Origin: an uncultured Clostridia bacterium
GTDB lineage: Bacteria; Bacillota; Clostridia; Oscillospirales; Acutalibacteraceae
Length of the DNA stretch: 45,371 nucleotides
Direction of reading: 5' to 3'
Assembly (NCBI GenBank): GCA_944376655.1
Contig: CALWDJ010000017.1
Coordinates: forward strand, 1-45,371
Each line of letters begins with the position of its first letter. The stretch's first letter is position 1. Below, one piece after another: positions 32,201 to 39,293 of the stretch. The notes beneath the pieces are model-generated. The model did not search any database and was not told the DNA's origin. It worked only from the letters and a program-made list of their open reading frames with translations. A program made the translations under genes and the position numbers.

Positions 32201-32833
32201 ATGGCGATTTTAGACGAGATAAGCGAGTTTTTACAGAAGGGCAGAGCCCCGATAGTAAAGGAAAAGGTTCAGGCAGCTCTTGACGAGGGAATAAGCGCCA
32301 AGGACATTCTTGAAAAGGGTCTGCTTGCCGGAATGGGCGTTGTAGGCGAGAAGTTCAAGAACAACGAGGTTTTCGTTCCCGAGGTTCTTATCGCTGCCCG
32401 TGCCATGAATATGGGCGTTGCGGTTCTCAAGCCGTATCTTGCCGAGGACGGAGTCGAGTCAAAGGGCACCGCCGTTATCGGCACGGTCAAGGGCGACCTG
32501 CATGATATAGGAAAGAACCTTGTAAAGATGATGCTTGAGGGCAAGGGCATAAATGTTATCGACCTTGGCACCGACGTTGCCCCTGAGACCTTTGTTCAGG
32601 CGGCCATCGACAATAACGCCGATATTATCTGCTGCTCGGCGCTGCTCACCACCACAATGGGCGAGATGAAAAACGTTGTCGAGTGCGCCAAGGAAAAGGG
32701 CATACGCGACAAGGTAAAGATCATGGTAGGCGGAGCGCCTGTGACACAGAGCTTCTGCGACTCAATCGGCGCCGACTGCTATACCTCTGACGCGGCTTCC
32801 GCCGCCGACGCGGCGCTTGCGTTTTGCTCATAA
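32201..32833 (+). CDS. Corrinoid (cobalamin-binding) methyl carrier protein
   Basis: A 210-residue MtaC/MttC-type protein. The N-terminal four-helix cap (about 1-85, with ILEKGLLAGMGVVGEKF and FVPEVLIAARAMN) covers the methyl group. The Rossmann domain carries the cobalt ligand His101 in GDLHDIGKNL, then VIDLGTDVAPETF and MVGGAPVTQ. Such proteins shuttle a methyl group between a substrate methyltransferase and a second methyltransferase. AAAAGGAG and ATG are well placed. The likely partner is the UroD-family enzyme encoded at 33829. A substrate-specific partner gene is not adjacent. Confidence 0.93.
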   Translation: MAILDEISEFLQKGRAPIVKEKVQAALDEGISAKDILEKGLLAGMGVVGEKFKNNEVFVPEVLIAARAMNMGVAVLKPYLAEDGVESKGTAVIGTVKGDLHDIGKNLVKMMLEGKGINVIDLGTDVAPETFVQAAIDNNADIICCSALLTTTMGEMKNVVECAKEKGIRDKVKIMVGGAPVTQSFCDSIGADCYTSDAASAADAALAFCS

Positions 32834-32869
32834 AAACGAATAAAACGGCGCTTCCAGAAATTCGCCGGA

Positions 32870-32906
32870 AAAGTGCCCCGGATTTTTATTCGAGGCGCTT
32901 TTTTTA
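32870..32906 (+). terminator. Terminator after the corrinoid protein gene
   Basis: Stem AAAGTGCC / GGCGCTTT (32870-32877, 32894-32901, one G-T pair) followed by TTTT. An outer pairing CGAATAAAA / TTTTATTCG can also form, so the 3' end may be multi-branched. Confidence 0.65.
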
Positions 32907-32945
32907 TGCCGTAAAGGTAAAATTATCCTTTATGAGCAATAATTG

Positions 32946-32974
32946 TTGATTTATATGCCTTTTCAAGTTACAAT
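32946..32974 (+). promoter_or_regulatory. SigA-type promoter of the PocR-domain gene
   Basis: TTGATT (32946-32951), 17 bases, TACAAT (32969-32974), followed by an AT-rich start region and GGGAGG before the ATG. Confidence 0.6.
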
Positions 32975-33007
32975 ATAATATAATAATCAGTATCGGGAGG
33001 TGCCGTC

Positions 33008-33571
33008 ATGGCTTCGGAAAATAAAAAGGCGGAGTCGCTCTGCAAAAATATGAGCGGGCTGTGCGGCGCCTCCTGCGCGTTTCTGTCGCTTGAGCCGGAT
33101 ATTAAGCTCTCCTGCGTGGGGGAGGACTGGCTGTGCAGCAGGTACTGCGGCTGCGACTACTGCAATACCCTGCATTACGGCTGCATCGAGGCATACCGCT
33201 GGAACGGGAAATATGTGTTTTACTGCCCGAAGGGACTTGTGTTTATCGCCGCGTCGGTGGCTGACGAGCAGGGGAGCCTGTCGGGCGGAATGGTGCTGGG
33301 ACCGGTCGTGATGGGCGAGCCGGACGATACCATAGGTATGTTTGAAAACGCGGAATTCTGCAAAAGCGTGTCAGAGCTTCCGGTGTGGGACACGGCGAAG
33401 GTGCGCTACGCCGAGGAGATTTTGAGCGCGGTCGCGGCGTCGGTGTCGGTGCTGCTTTCACATAAGGCAATGGAGTACAGCGATGAAATCGCCGGCAAGG
33501 CGGTTACGCTTGAGCTGTCCACTTCTGAATTTTTTATGGATAATTACGTTGAGCATATGATGTTTATGTAG
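33008..33571 (+). CDS. Stand-alone PocR sensory-domain protein
   Basis: A 187-residue protein consisting of one PocR ligand-sensing domain: a Cys-rich start (CGASCAF, CSRYCGCDYCNTLHYGC) and the core EAYRWNGKYVFYCPKGLVFIAASV, then GGMVLGPVVMG. PocR regulates propanediol and cobalamin genes in enterics; in anaerobes the domain is often near corrinoid methyltransferases and fused to HTH or kinase modules. Here there is no output domain. It could bind a small substrate or act as a partner of the methyl transfer proteins. Confidence 0.75.
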   Translation: MASENKKAESLCKNMSGLCGASCAFLSLEPDIKLSCVGEDWLCSRYCGCDYCNTLHYGCIEAYRWNGKYVFYCPKGLVFIAASVADEQGSLSGGMVLGPVVMGEPDDTIGMFENAEFCKSVSELPVWDTAKVRYAEEILSAVAASVSVLLSHKAMEYSDEIAGKAVTLELSTSEFFMDNYVEHMMFM

Positions 33572-33598
33572 AAAAAGGTACGGAGGGGAGGCGTTATT

Positions 33599-33733
33599 AT
33601 GTTTTTTTCGGCTTGTGACGACAGCAGGAACAGCAAATGCTTTAAAATAACCTATTCGGTACAGACAAACGGTCTGCTTTTAAACGATGAATGGTGCGAG
33701 TTTTTAAAAAGCAGAAAACTTAAAAACATTTAA
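33599..33733 (+). pseudogene. Fragment of a radical-SAM anaerobic sulfatase-maturase-like gene
   Basis: A 44-codon frame with a strong ribosome site (GGAGGGGAGG). The segment KITYSVQTNGLLLNDEWCEFL matches the conserved QTNGTLLDDEW region of anaerobic sulfatase-maturating radical SAM enzymes. Neither the CxxxCxxC cluster motif nor the rest of the roughly 370-residue enzyme is present. It is therefore a decayed remnant, or a tiny new peptide that happens to keep translation signals. Confidence 0.6.
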
Positions 33734-33828
33734 ACATTTTCCTAAAAAGAAAAAAATATTGCAAGACTTTTCCGGCACGGTGATGTATAATTCCGTCATA
33801 AAGTAAAAAAAGAAACGGAGATGACGGT

Positions 33829-34836
33829 ATGAATATGAAGAAATGGGCGGCGGACTTGCTCGCTGCCGACAAAAAGCTACCAATGCCGGTGCTTTCCTTC
33901 CCGTCGGTCACGCTGCTCGGAATAGGCGTAAAGGAGCTTATTTCCGACCCGGAGCTTCAGGCGAAGGGCATGAAAGCCGTCGCCGACCGCAACAGGGCTT
34001 CTGCTTCGGTCAGCATGATGGATCTTTCGGTAGAGGCTGAGGCGTTCGGCTCGGTGATAAGGGTTTCGGACGATGAGGTGCCGACCGTAATCGGGGCGAT
34101 AGCCTCAGACGAGGAAGAGGCAAAGGCGCTTAAGGTTCCTGAAATCGGCGCCGGAAGAACAGGACTTTACATAAAGGCGATCGAAAAGGCGGCGCAGCTC
34201 ATAACCGACCGTCCGGTGCTTGCCGGTATAATCGGACCTTTCTCACTTACGGGCCGTCTTATCGATGTGAACGAAGCGATGATAAAGTGCTATGAGGAAC
34301 CTGAAATGGTGCACACCGTGCTGGAAAAAACCACTCAGTTCCTTATAGAATACGCGAAAGCCTACAAGTCGGCAGGAGCGAACGGCATAGTAATAGCCGA
34401 GCCGCTCGCGGGGCTTCTCTCGCCCGACCTTACCGAGGAGTTTTCGGAGCCTTACGTAAAGCGCATAGTCGATGCCGTGCAGGACGATGAGTTCGCGGTC
34501 GTGTACCATAACTGCGGCGACTGCACGATAAGACAGATTGACTCGATTTTAAGAACAGGCGCGCTCGCTTACCACTTCGGCAACTCGATAGATATGTCTG
34601 AAATGATGAAGCACATACCGGCCGGTGTGCTGGCGATGGGCAACGTTGACCCCGCCGCGCAATTCAGGAACGGTACGCCTGAATCTATTAAGGCGGAAAC
34701 CAAGCGCATAATGGGCGAATGCTGCAGGTACCCGAATTTTGTCATCTCGTCGGGCTGCGATATTCCGCCTATGAGCCCGTGGGAGAATATCGACGCTTTC
34801 TTTGAGGCGGCGGCTGAATTCTACGGCGATAAATAA
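33829..34836 (+). CDS. UroD-family methyltransferase (MtaA/MtbA-like)
   Basis: A 335-residue TIM-barrel protein of the uroporphyrinogen decarboxylase/cobalamin-independent methionine synthase superfamily. Zinc ligands of the methyltransferase subgroup are present: His227 and Cys229 in YHNCGDC and Cys310 in SSGCDIPP. True UroD enzymes lack this H-x-C...C set, so this is a corrinoid-linked methyltransferase like MtaA, MtbA or the bacterial O-demethylase enzymes. It lies in the same group as the corrinoid protein and PocR domain. A perfect -10 TATAAT is at 33786-33791. Methyl donor and acceptor are unknown. The cobalamin riboswitch begins 20 bases after its stop. Confidence 0.88.
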   Translation: MNMKKWAADLLAADKKLPMPVLSFPSVTLLGIGVKELISDPELQAKGMKAVADRNRASASVSMMDLSVEAEAFGSVIRVSDDEVPTVIGAIASDEEEAKALKVPEIGAGRTGLYIKAIEKAAQLITDRPVLAGIIGPFSLTGRLIDVNEAMIKCYEEPEMVHTVLEKTTQFLIEYAKAYKSAGANGIVIAEPLAGLLSPDLTEEFSEPYVKRIVDAVQDDEFAVVYHNCGDCTIRQIDSILRTGALAYHFGNSIDMSEMMKHIPAGVLAMGNVDPAAQFRNGTPESIKAETKRIMGECCRYPNFVISSGCDIPPMSPWENIDAFFEAAAEFYGDK

Positions 34837-34857
34837 AATCAAATAAGAAGATAGTAA

Positions 34858-35026
34858 AGTACGGTTCTGCGGGCGCTGCCCGTAAGATTAAAAGGGAATC
34901 CGGTCGGAATCCGGAACAACCGCCATTACTGTATCTGACGCAAGAGAGCGTATGCCATTGGATTTTTCCGAGAAGGCGGCTCTGCCCGTTAAGACGGGTT
35001 CACAAGTCAGGAGACCTGCCGTATTT
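34858..35026 (+). promoter_or_regulatory. Cobalamin riboswitch (aptamer)
   Basis: A cobalamin aptamer on the plus strand. Conserved elements appear in order: AAAAGGGAATCCGGT (34891 on), CCGGAACAACCGCCATTACTGT, GACGCAAGAGAGCG and GCCATTGG, and the complete B12 box AGTCAGGAGACCTGCC (35005-35020). The closing stem pairs TACGG (34860-34864) with CCGTA (35019-35023). It controls the genes from 35186 onward. I see nothing anomalous in the conserved core. Confidence 0.95.
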
Positions 35027-35052
35027 TTTAAGGTTCACACAGCTTTGGTGAG

Positions 35053-35167
35053 AAGAGTGCAGCCGTTTATCAGCACGGAATACAGGTCTGCGGTACAGCC
35101 GCGCTCTGTACGCTTTTTCGTGCCGGTTTATGCTGCACTCTTTCCGGAAAACGGAAAGAGTTTTTTT
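35053..35167 (+). terminator. Riboswitch expression platform: antiterminator and terminator
   Basis: Terminator: CTCTTTCCG / CGGAAAGAG (35138-35146, 35152-35160) with loop GAAAA and seven T. Competing pairing: AAGAGTGCAGC (35053-35063) with GCTGCACTCTT (35132-35142), 11 perfect pairs that take up the left terminator arm. Without ligand the long pairing lets transcription continue; with cobalamin bound the terminator should form and switch the downstream genes off. Confidence 0.88.
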
Positions 35168-35185
35168 ATTTTTGAGAGGGAAAAG

Positions 35186-35389
35186 ATGAACGGAGAAAAG
35201 AAAGAATGGGCGGTTGAGAGGCTGAAAGAAAAAAGCCGCGAGACCGGAAGACTTCCTAAAAAGGAAGATTTCGACCCGGTCACGCTTTCACGGATAAAGG
35301 CGTTTCTGGGACCGTGGCCGAGAGCGCTTGAGGCGGCGGGCTTAAAGGAGCGTAAAACCGCCGCAAGAGGCGGAAAAAAGAGGAAATAA
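35186..35389 (+). CDS. Small homing-endonuclease-associated-repeat protein
   Basis: A 67-residue basic protein with one copy of the HNH/homing-endonuclease-associated repeat: RLKEKSRETGRLPKKEDF, then LSRIKAFLGPWPRALEAAGL, with a Lys/Arg-rich tail. The repeat is a small helical DNA-binding unit. ATG 35186 has GAGAGGGA upstream; a longer frame starting at 34952 would run through the riboswitch and terminator and is rejected. It is the first gene behind the cobalamin riboswitch. A role in regulating the corrinoid genes is possible, but this is inference. Confidence 0.75.
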   Translation: MNGEKKEWAVERLKEKSRETGRLPKKEDFDPVTLSRIKAFLGPWPRALEAAGLKERKTAARGGKKRK

Positions 35390-35446
35390 CCGGTAAAACC
35401 GGATAATTTCATAATACAGCAAAGATTTATAAAAGGAGTTTTCAGA

Positions 35447-36322
35447 ATGAAAATCAGAAAAACATTTGCGGCGGCTGTAATAGCGGCGCTGCTGCTTAAC
35501 CTTTTCGGAACCGGCGTTTTCGCCGCTGACGATGCCCTTTCGGCAAACGTCTTTATGACGGTTGCGAACGGTGAGCTTCTGCTGGCGCAGGAGCCGGTAG
35601 AGGTGACCGATTACAATTCGGACGGCAAGCTGACGATTGACGACGCGCTTTACGCCGCCCACGAGCAGTATTATGAGGGCGGAGCCGAAGCCGGATACGG
35701 CACTGAATACGGTCAGTACGGACTGTCAATAACAAAGCTCTGGGGCGCCGAAAACGGCAGCGGATTTGGATATTATGTAAACAACGTTTCTGCGTATTCT
35801 CTCACGGACAAGATGGAGGACGGTGATTATCTTACCGCTTTTGTGTATACCGATACGTTAAATTATTCTGATACCTATTGTTATTTTGATAAAAACACCG
35901 TAAGCGCCAAGGCGGGTGAAGAAGTAACCCTTACCCTTTCGGCGGCAGGCTATGACGACCAGTGGAACCCGATAACGGTTCCGGCCGAAAACGCCGAAAT
36001 AACGGTAAACGGAGTTAAGACGGGCTTAAAGACCGATAAGGAAGGCAAGGTAACCTTAAAGCTCGATACGGCGGGAGCACTTGTTATAAGCGCTGTGTCA
36101 GAGGATACGGTTCTTGTGCCGCCGGTATGCAGGGCGTCGGTTTCCGCGGCAGAGACCGACGGCGCCAACAATAACACCTCCGAGGACGAAAAAGACGATA
36201 CGCCGAAATCACCTGTTACGGGCGAAAACAATACCGCCGCGTCGGTCGCGGTACTTTCAGCGGCAATGCTCGCGGTGATATGCCTTGCGGTTCTTACCCT
36301 CAGAAAGAGCTATGAAAAATAA
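35447..36322 (+). CDS. Surface protein with DUF4430/transcobalamin-beta-like domain and sortase signal
   Basis: A 291-residue exported protein. A signal peptide (1-27, ending VFAAD) is followed by an EF-hand/dockerin-like loop DYNSDGKLTIDD (55-66). Next is a DUF4430-like domain (about 92-148) with SGFGYYVNNVSAYSLTDKMEDGDYL, laid out like SGWMFSVNGEFP...LNDGDEV in the ECF-operon lipoprotein. An Ig-like region follows (about 150-235). The end has SPVTG (255-259), a hydrophobic span and RKSYEK, a sortase sorting signal of the (S/N)PxTG kind. It is under cobalamin riboswitch control, so it likely binds corrinoids at the wall. RBS AAGGAG is strong. Confidence 0.8.
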   Translation: MKIRKTFAAAVIAALLLNLFGTGVFAADDALSANVFMTVANGELLLAQEPVEVTDYNSDGKLTIDDALYAAHEQYYEGGAEAGYGTEYGQYGLSITKLWGAENGSGFGYYVNNVSAYSLTDKMEDGDYLTAFVYTDTLNYSDTYCYFDKNTVSAKAGEEVTLTLSAAGYDDQWNPITVPAENAEITVNGVKTGLKTDKEGKVTLKLDTAGALVISAVSEDTVLVPPVCRASVSAAETDGANNNTSEDEKDDTPKSPVTGENNTAASVAVLSAAMLAVICLAVLTLRKSYEK

Positions 36323-37649
36323 TATTATTTTACGTCTTTTTACAGCGGTAGCAGCGGTGATGCTACTCTGTACGGCGGTTCCTGTCTCGGCGGCTGAAAT
36401 CACCGCTGAGGCAGCGGCACAGGATATAATCGAATATAATCTCAAAAAATCCGGAGCGGGGAGTATTCAGCAGTGGCTTGACGGGAATTTAAGCGATACG
36501 GCGGGCTCGTCTGAGGGGTACGTGATGGCGCTTAAAAAATACGCGCCCTCGCTTGACTATTCGGGCTGCGCCGACGCGTTTGCCGCTTATTCGGAAAGCG
36601 ATAATTTCACATCGGCGGCGGCTTCACGCCAGAAAACCGCGCTTGCCCTTATAGCCTGCGGCAGAAAAAGCGGAGGATATCTTGATACCGCTCTTGACGA
36701 TACCGTAGGTAAACAGGGGCTGATGACCTATGTCTATGGTCTTCACCTTATAAATAACGGCATACCCGGCGGTGAGAAGAAAGCCACGCAGACCGTGAAG
36801 ATCCTGCTTGAGCGGCAGCTTTCGGACGGCGGCTGGGCGCTTGTCGGAAAAAACGGCGATGTGGATATAACCGCTATGACGCTTCAGGCGCTCGCTCCGT
36901 ATTACGGGAAAAGCGCCGCGGTAAAAAAGGCGGCGGACTCGGCGCTCGGCTTTTTAAGCCGCAACCAGCAGTCTGACGGCGGATACAAAAGCTACGGCAC
37001 GGAAACCTCTGAAAGCGCGTCGCAGACCGCGGTGGCACTATGCGCTCTCGGAATAGACGTTTTTTCCGACAGCAGGTTTATAAAAAACGGTAATACCGTA
37101 ATTGACGGGATACTTAAATTCCGGCTTGACGACGGCAGCTTCTGCCACAAAACGGGCGAGGGAACCAACAGCATGGCGACTGAACAGGCTTTCGCCGCTT
37201 TTACGGCAGTGATAAAGGGCGGGAATATAATGCTTTTCGGCGGCTCGGCTCCGGCGCTTGACGAGTCGGCGCTAACATCGGACAGCTCTGTTTCGTCCGG
37301 TACGCAGGGGGGCGGTACGGCGGAAAAGCCGTCCGGCGGCTCGTCTGAGGCTTCAGACAAGGAAAACACGGTCTCGTCCGGGTCATCTTCCGCCTCGGGA
37401 GACGGCAGTTCTGTGCAGAGCGGCTCGGTCAGCCAGTCAGACAGCTCTGAAAACGGAGCTCCGGGTGAGGGGACCGACAGCCCGTACAGTCCGGAAGACT
37501 CTTCGTCGGAAACGTCCGGCGGGTCCGGTGTATCATCTGGACCCGATGCGGAAAAAGGCTTTCCGGCCGCGGCGGCGGTAATAATAATCGTGCTGGCGGC
37601 CGGAGCGGCGGCAGCGCTTGTAATACTTAAAGTAAAGCATAAAATATAA
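36312..37649 (+). CDS. Membrane-anchored alpha/alpha-barrel protein, transcobalamin-alpha-like
   Basis: A 445-residue exported protein: signal peptide (1-27), an all-helical domain (about 28-320) and a Ser/Gly-rich linker (about 325-415), then a C-terminal membrane helix (about 420-440) with a basic tail. The helical domain has prenyltransferase/squalene-cyclase type repeats: QLSDGGWALVG, then QQSDGGYKSYG, then RLDDGSFCHKTGEG, with DITAMTLQALAPY, ASQTAVALCALG and MATEQAFAAFTAV. That is the fold of the alpha domain of intrinsic factor and transcobalamin. It overlaps the preceding beta-domain gene by 11 bases. Alone it could be any alpha/alpha-barrel protein; with its partner and riboswitch, corrinoid binding is the best reading. 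Confidence 0.75.
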   Translation: MKNNIILRLFTAVAAVMLLCTAVPVSAAEITAEAAAQDIIEYNLKKSGAGSIQQWLDGNLSDTAGSSEGYVMALKKYAPSLDYSGCADAFAAYSESDNFTSAAASRQKTALALIACGRKSGGYLDTALDDTVGKQGLMTYVYGLHLINNGIPGGEKKATQTVKILLERQLSDGGWALVGKNGDVDITAMTLQALAPYYGKSAAVKKAADSALGFLSRNQQSDGGYKSYGTETSESASQTAVALCALGIDVFSDSRFIKNGNTVIDGILKFRLDDGSFCHKTGEGTNSMATEQAFAAFTAVIKGGNIMLFGGSAPALDESALTSDSSVSSGTQGGGTAEKPSGGSSEASDKENTVSSGSSSASGDGSSVQSGSVSQSDSSENGAPGEGTDSPYSPEDSSSETSGGSGVSSGPDAEKGFPAAAAVIIIVLAAGAAAALVILKVKHKI

Positions 37650-37706
37650 ATTTCCTAAAGCTATAAAAAATCCCGCTTCCTTACGGAACCGGTCAGCCTG
37701 TCGAAT

Positions 37707-37745
37707 AACCCTGAATTTCAAGCGAGATTCAGGGTTAACAATTTT
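37707..37745 (+). terminator. Probable terminator of the riboswitch operon
   Basis: Stem AACCCTGAAT / ATTCAGGGTT (37707-37716, 37727-37736) with a 10-base loop, then AACAATTTTAATTT. The T-run is broken, so efficiency is uncertain. Confidence 0.6.
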
Positions 37746-37778
37746 AATTTGACAAAAAATGCATATATCTTGATTGAG

Positions 37779-37825
37779 GCACTGTATAGGTGAGAACTTA
37801 TCCACCTATGCAGTGCATATTTTTG
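37779..37825. other. Long imperfect inverted repeat in the 717-base gap
   Basis: Arms GCACTGTATAGGTG (37779-37792) and CACCTATGCAGTGC (37803-37816), one mismatch, 10-base loop, followed by ATATTTTTGG. It may be a second terminator or the scar of a small mobile element. The rest of 37650-38010 shows no gene, only a GGCTG/CAGCC hairpin near 37955 and TGCGTC/GACGCA (37984-38000) with a T-run. Confidence 0.5.
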
Positions 37826-38013
37826 GTTCTTCTTCAAATTATGTGTAAAGTCCAAAATACGGTATAAAAAAGCAAAGTGATAAATGGCGTGAAAGACGGA
37901 AAACGACTTGCACGCCATATTTGCATAATAGCAGAAAGAGCAAGGCATGTCAAGGGCGGCTGTCGCGGCAGCCGTTCATTTTATGCGTCACGCCGACGCA
38001 ACAGTTTTTTATA

Positions 38014-38042
38014 TTGCTTTTTAGTATGAATTATGGTAGAAT
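38014..38042 (+). promoter_or_regulatory. SigA-type promoter of the polysaccharide locus
   Basis: TTGCTT (38014-38019), 17 bases, TAGAAT (38037-38042). Start of transcription would be near 38049, leaving a leader of about 320 bases. Confidence 0.55.
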
Positions 38043-38048
38043 TATACG

Positions 38049-38366
38049 GAAAAATGCTTGTATTTATTTTCGGTATTTTTTTGATTATATGAACCGTCGG
38101 GTGAAATTTATGCGCATTGATAAGCAGGGCTCCGGTACCGCGCCTCTTACGTCAGTTTACTGTATGCACTGCAATCAGGAAAAAACGTGCGCACGCTTTC
38201 GGGGTAATAAAACGGAAAAGCGTCGCCTTGATGGGTGACGCTTAAATGTTCGCTTCTCATGACATGTTTCCGCAGGGCGGAAAATTTTTAACGGGACTTT
38301 TCAGCCGAGATACGGTTTTCTATATTTTTCAGAATTTTCAGATCAGCGCAAATAAAACAGGGACAG
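38049..38366 (+). other. Long structured leader with internal terminator
   Basis: This stretch between promoter and first glycosyltransferase gene has a 10-bp hairpin AAGCGTCGCC / GGTGACGCTT (38218-38227, 38234-38243) and a terminator-like hairpin TTTCCGC / GCGGAAA (38267-38273, 38277-38283) followed by ATTTTT. A 105-codon frame crosses it but lacks a ribosome site and recognisable domains. It may be an attenuator or contain a small RNA; no known riboswitch class was recognised. Confidence 0.45.
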
Positions 38367-39293
38367 GTGATTTATCTGAATAATATTGCAGCGGTAGTTG
38401 TTACCTATAACAGATTGAATATGTTGCAAAAATGTTTAAGCGCCATAAAAAATCAGACAGTCGGCTGTGACATTATTATCATCAACAATAATTCATCTGA
38501 CGGTACTGAAGAATGGGTTAAAGATAATATAATTTCCGAAAGCGGCATTATTTACCGCAATACACATCAAAACATCGGCGGTTCAGGCGGTTTCAATACC
38601 GGAATGCGTATAGCTGTTGAAAAGGGTTACGAGTATGTCTGGATAATGGATGACGATTGCATACCCTGCTTAGACGCCCTCGAAACGCTTATAAAAGCGG
38701 GAGAGATAATAGGCAGAGGAAATTTCGGCTACCTTTCAAGCGTAGTGCTTTGGAAGGACGGAACCGAATGTAAAATGAACCGTCAGAAAATCAAGAAAAC
38801 ATATTACAATTACTCACACTTGCTGAAGCACGGAATAATACAGGTCGAACAGTCGACGTTTGTTTCGCTTCTTTTCAGCAGTGAAGTAATAAAGAATGTC
38901 GGTCTTCCGGTAAAGGAGTTCTTTATCTGGGGAGATGACATTGAGTACACCAGAAGAATAGCCGTAAGAAACGGCATACCGTCATTTATGGTTTGCGGCA
39001 GTCAGGTTGTGCATGAGATGGCAAAAAACAACGGCAGTAATATTGTTATTGACGGGCTTGATCGCATAGGCAGATATAAATTCACCTTTAGAAATGAGTC
39101 TTATCTTTACCGCAAAGAGGGTGTCAAAGGTGCGCTTTTTTACTTTGCAAAATGCGGAGTTTACTTTTTCCGAATACTTTTCAAATCTCCCAACTATAAA
39201 CTCAAACGTCTGGGCGTGCTCATAGGAAGTATGATAAAGGGAATATTCTTCAATCCGAAAATCGAGTATATTCAAGAGGATAAAAATGGATAA
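38367..39293 (+). CDS. GlfT2-like family 2 glycosyltransferase
   Basis: A 308-residue GT-A glycosyltransferase. Motifs are VVVTYNRLNMLQKCL at the start, HQNIGGSGGFNTGM, the metal site MDDDC and WGDDIEYTRR, a pattern shared with galactofuranosyl- and rhamnosyltransferases of the GlfT2 group. No membrane span; a basic C-terminus suggests membrane association. The start is uncertain: GTG 38367 has AGGGA only three bases away, while AGGTGA suits a CTG codon at 38376. It overlaps the next gene by eight bases and leads the wall polymer operon. Confidence 0.85.
   Translation: MIYLNNIAAVVVTYNRLNMLQKCLSAIKNQTVGCDIIIINNNSSDGTEEWVKDNIISESGIIYRNTHQNIGGSGGFNTGMRIAVEKGYEYVWIMDDDCIPCLDALETLIKAGEIIGRGNFGYLSSVVLWKDGTECKMNRQKIKKTYYNYSHLLKHGIIQVEQSTFVSLLFSSEVIKNVGLPVKEFFIWGDDIEYTRRIAVRNGIPSFMVCGSQVVHEMAKNNGSNIVIDGLDRIGRYKFTFRNESYLYRKEGVKGALFYFAKCGVYFFRILFKSPNYKLKRLGVLIGSMIKGIFFNPKIEYIQEDKNG

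Noticed and set aside
33829-34836. Possible true uroporphyrinogen decarboxylase (hemE).
   Set aside because: The zinc-binding H-x-C...C set of corrinoid methyltransferases is present, and no haem genes are nearby.
34952-35389. A 145-codon frame starting inside the cobalamin riboswitch.
   Set aside because: Its first 78 codons cover the B12 box and terminator; only the part from ATG 35186 has a ribosome site and a recognisable domain.
37921-38238. A 105-codon frame with a CxxC-like stretch.
   Set aside because: No ribosome site, it spans the promoter at 38014-38042 and hairpins, and the composition does not resemble a protein.
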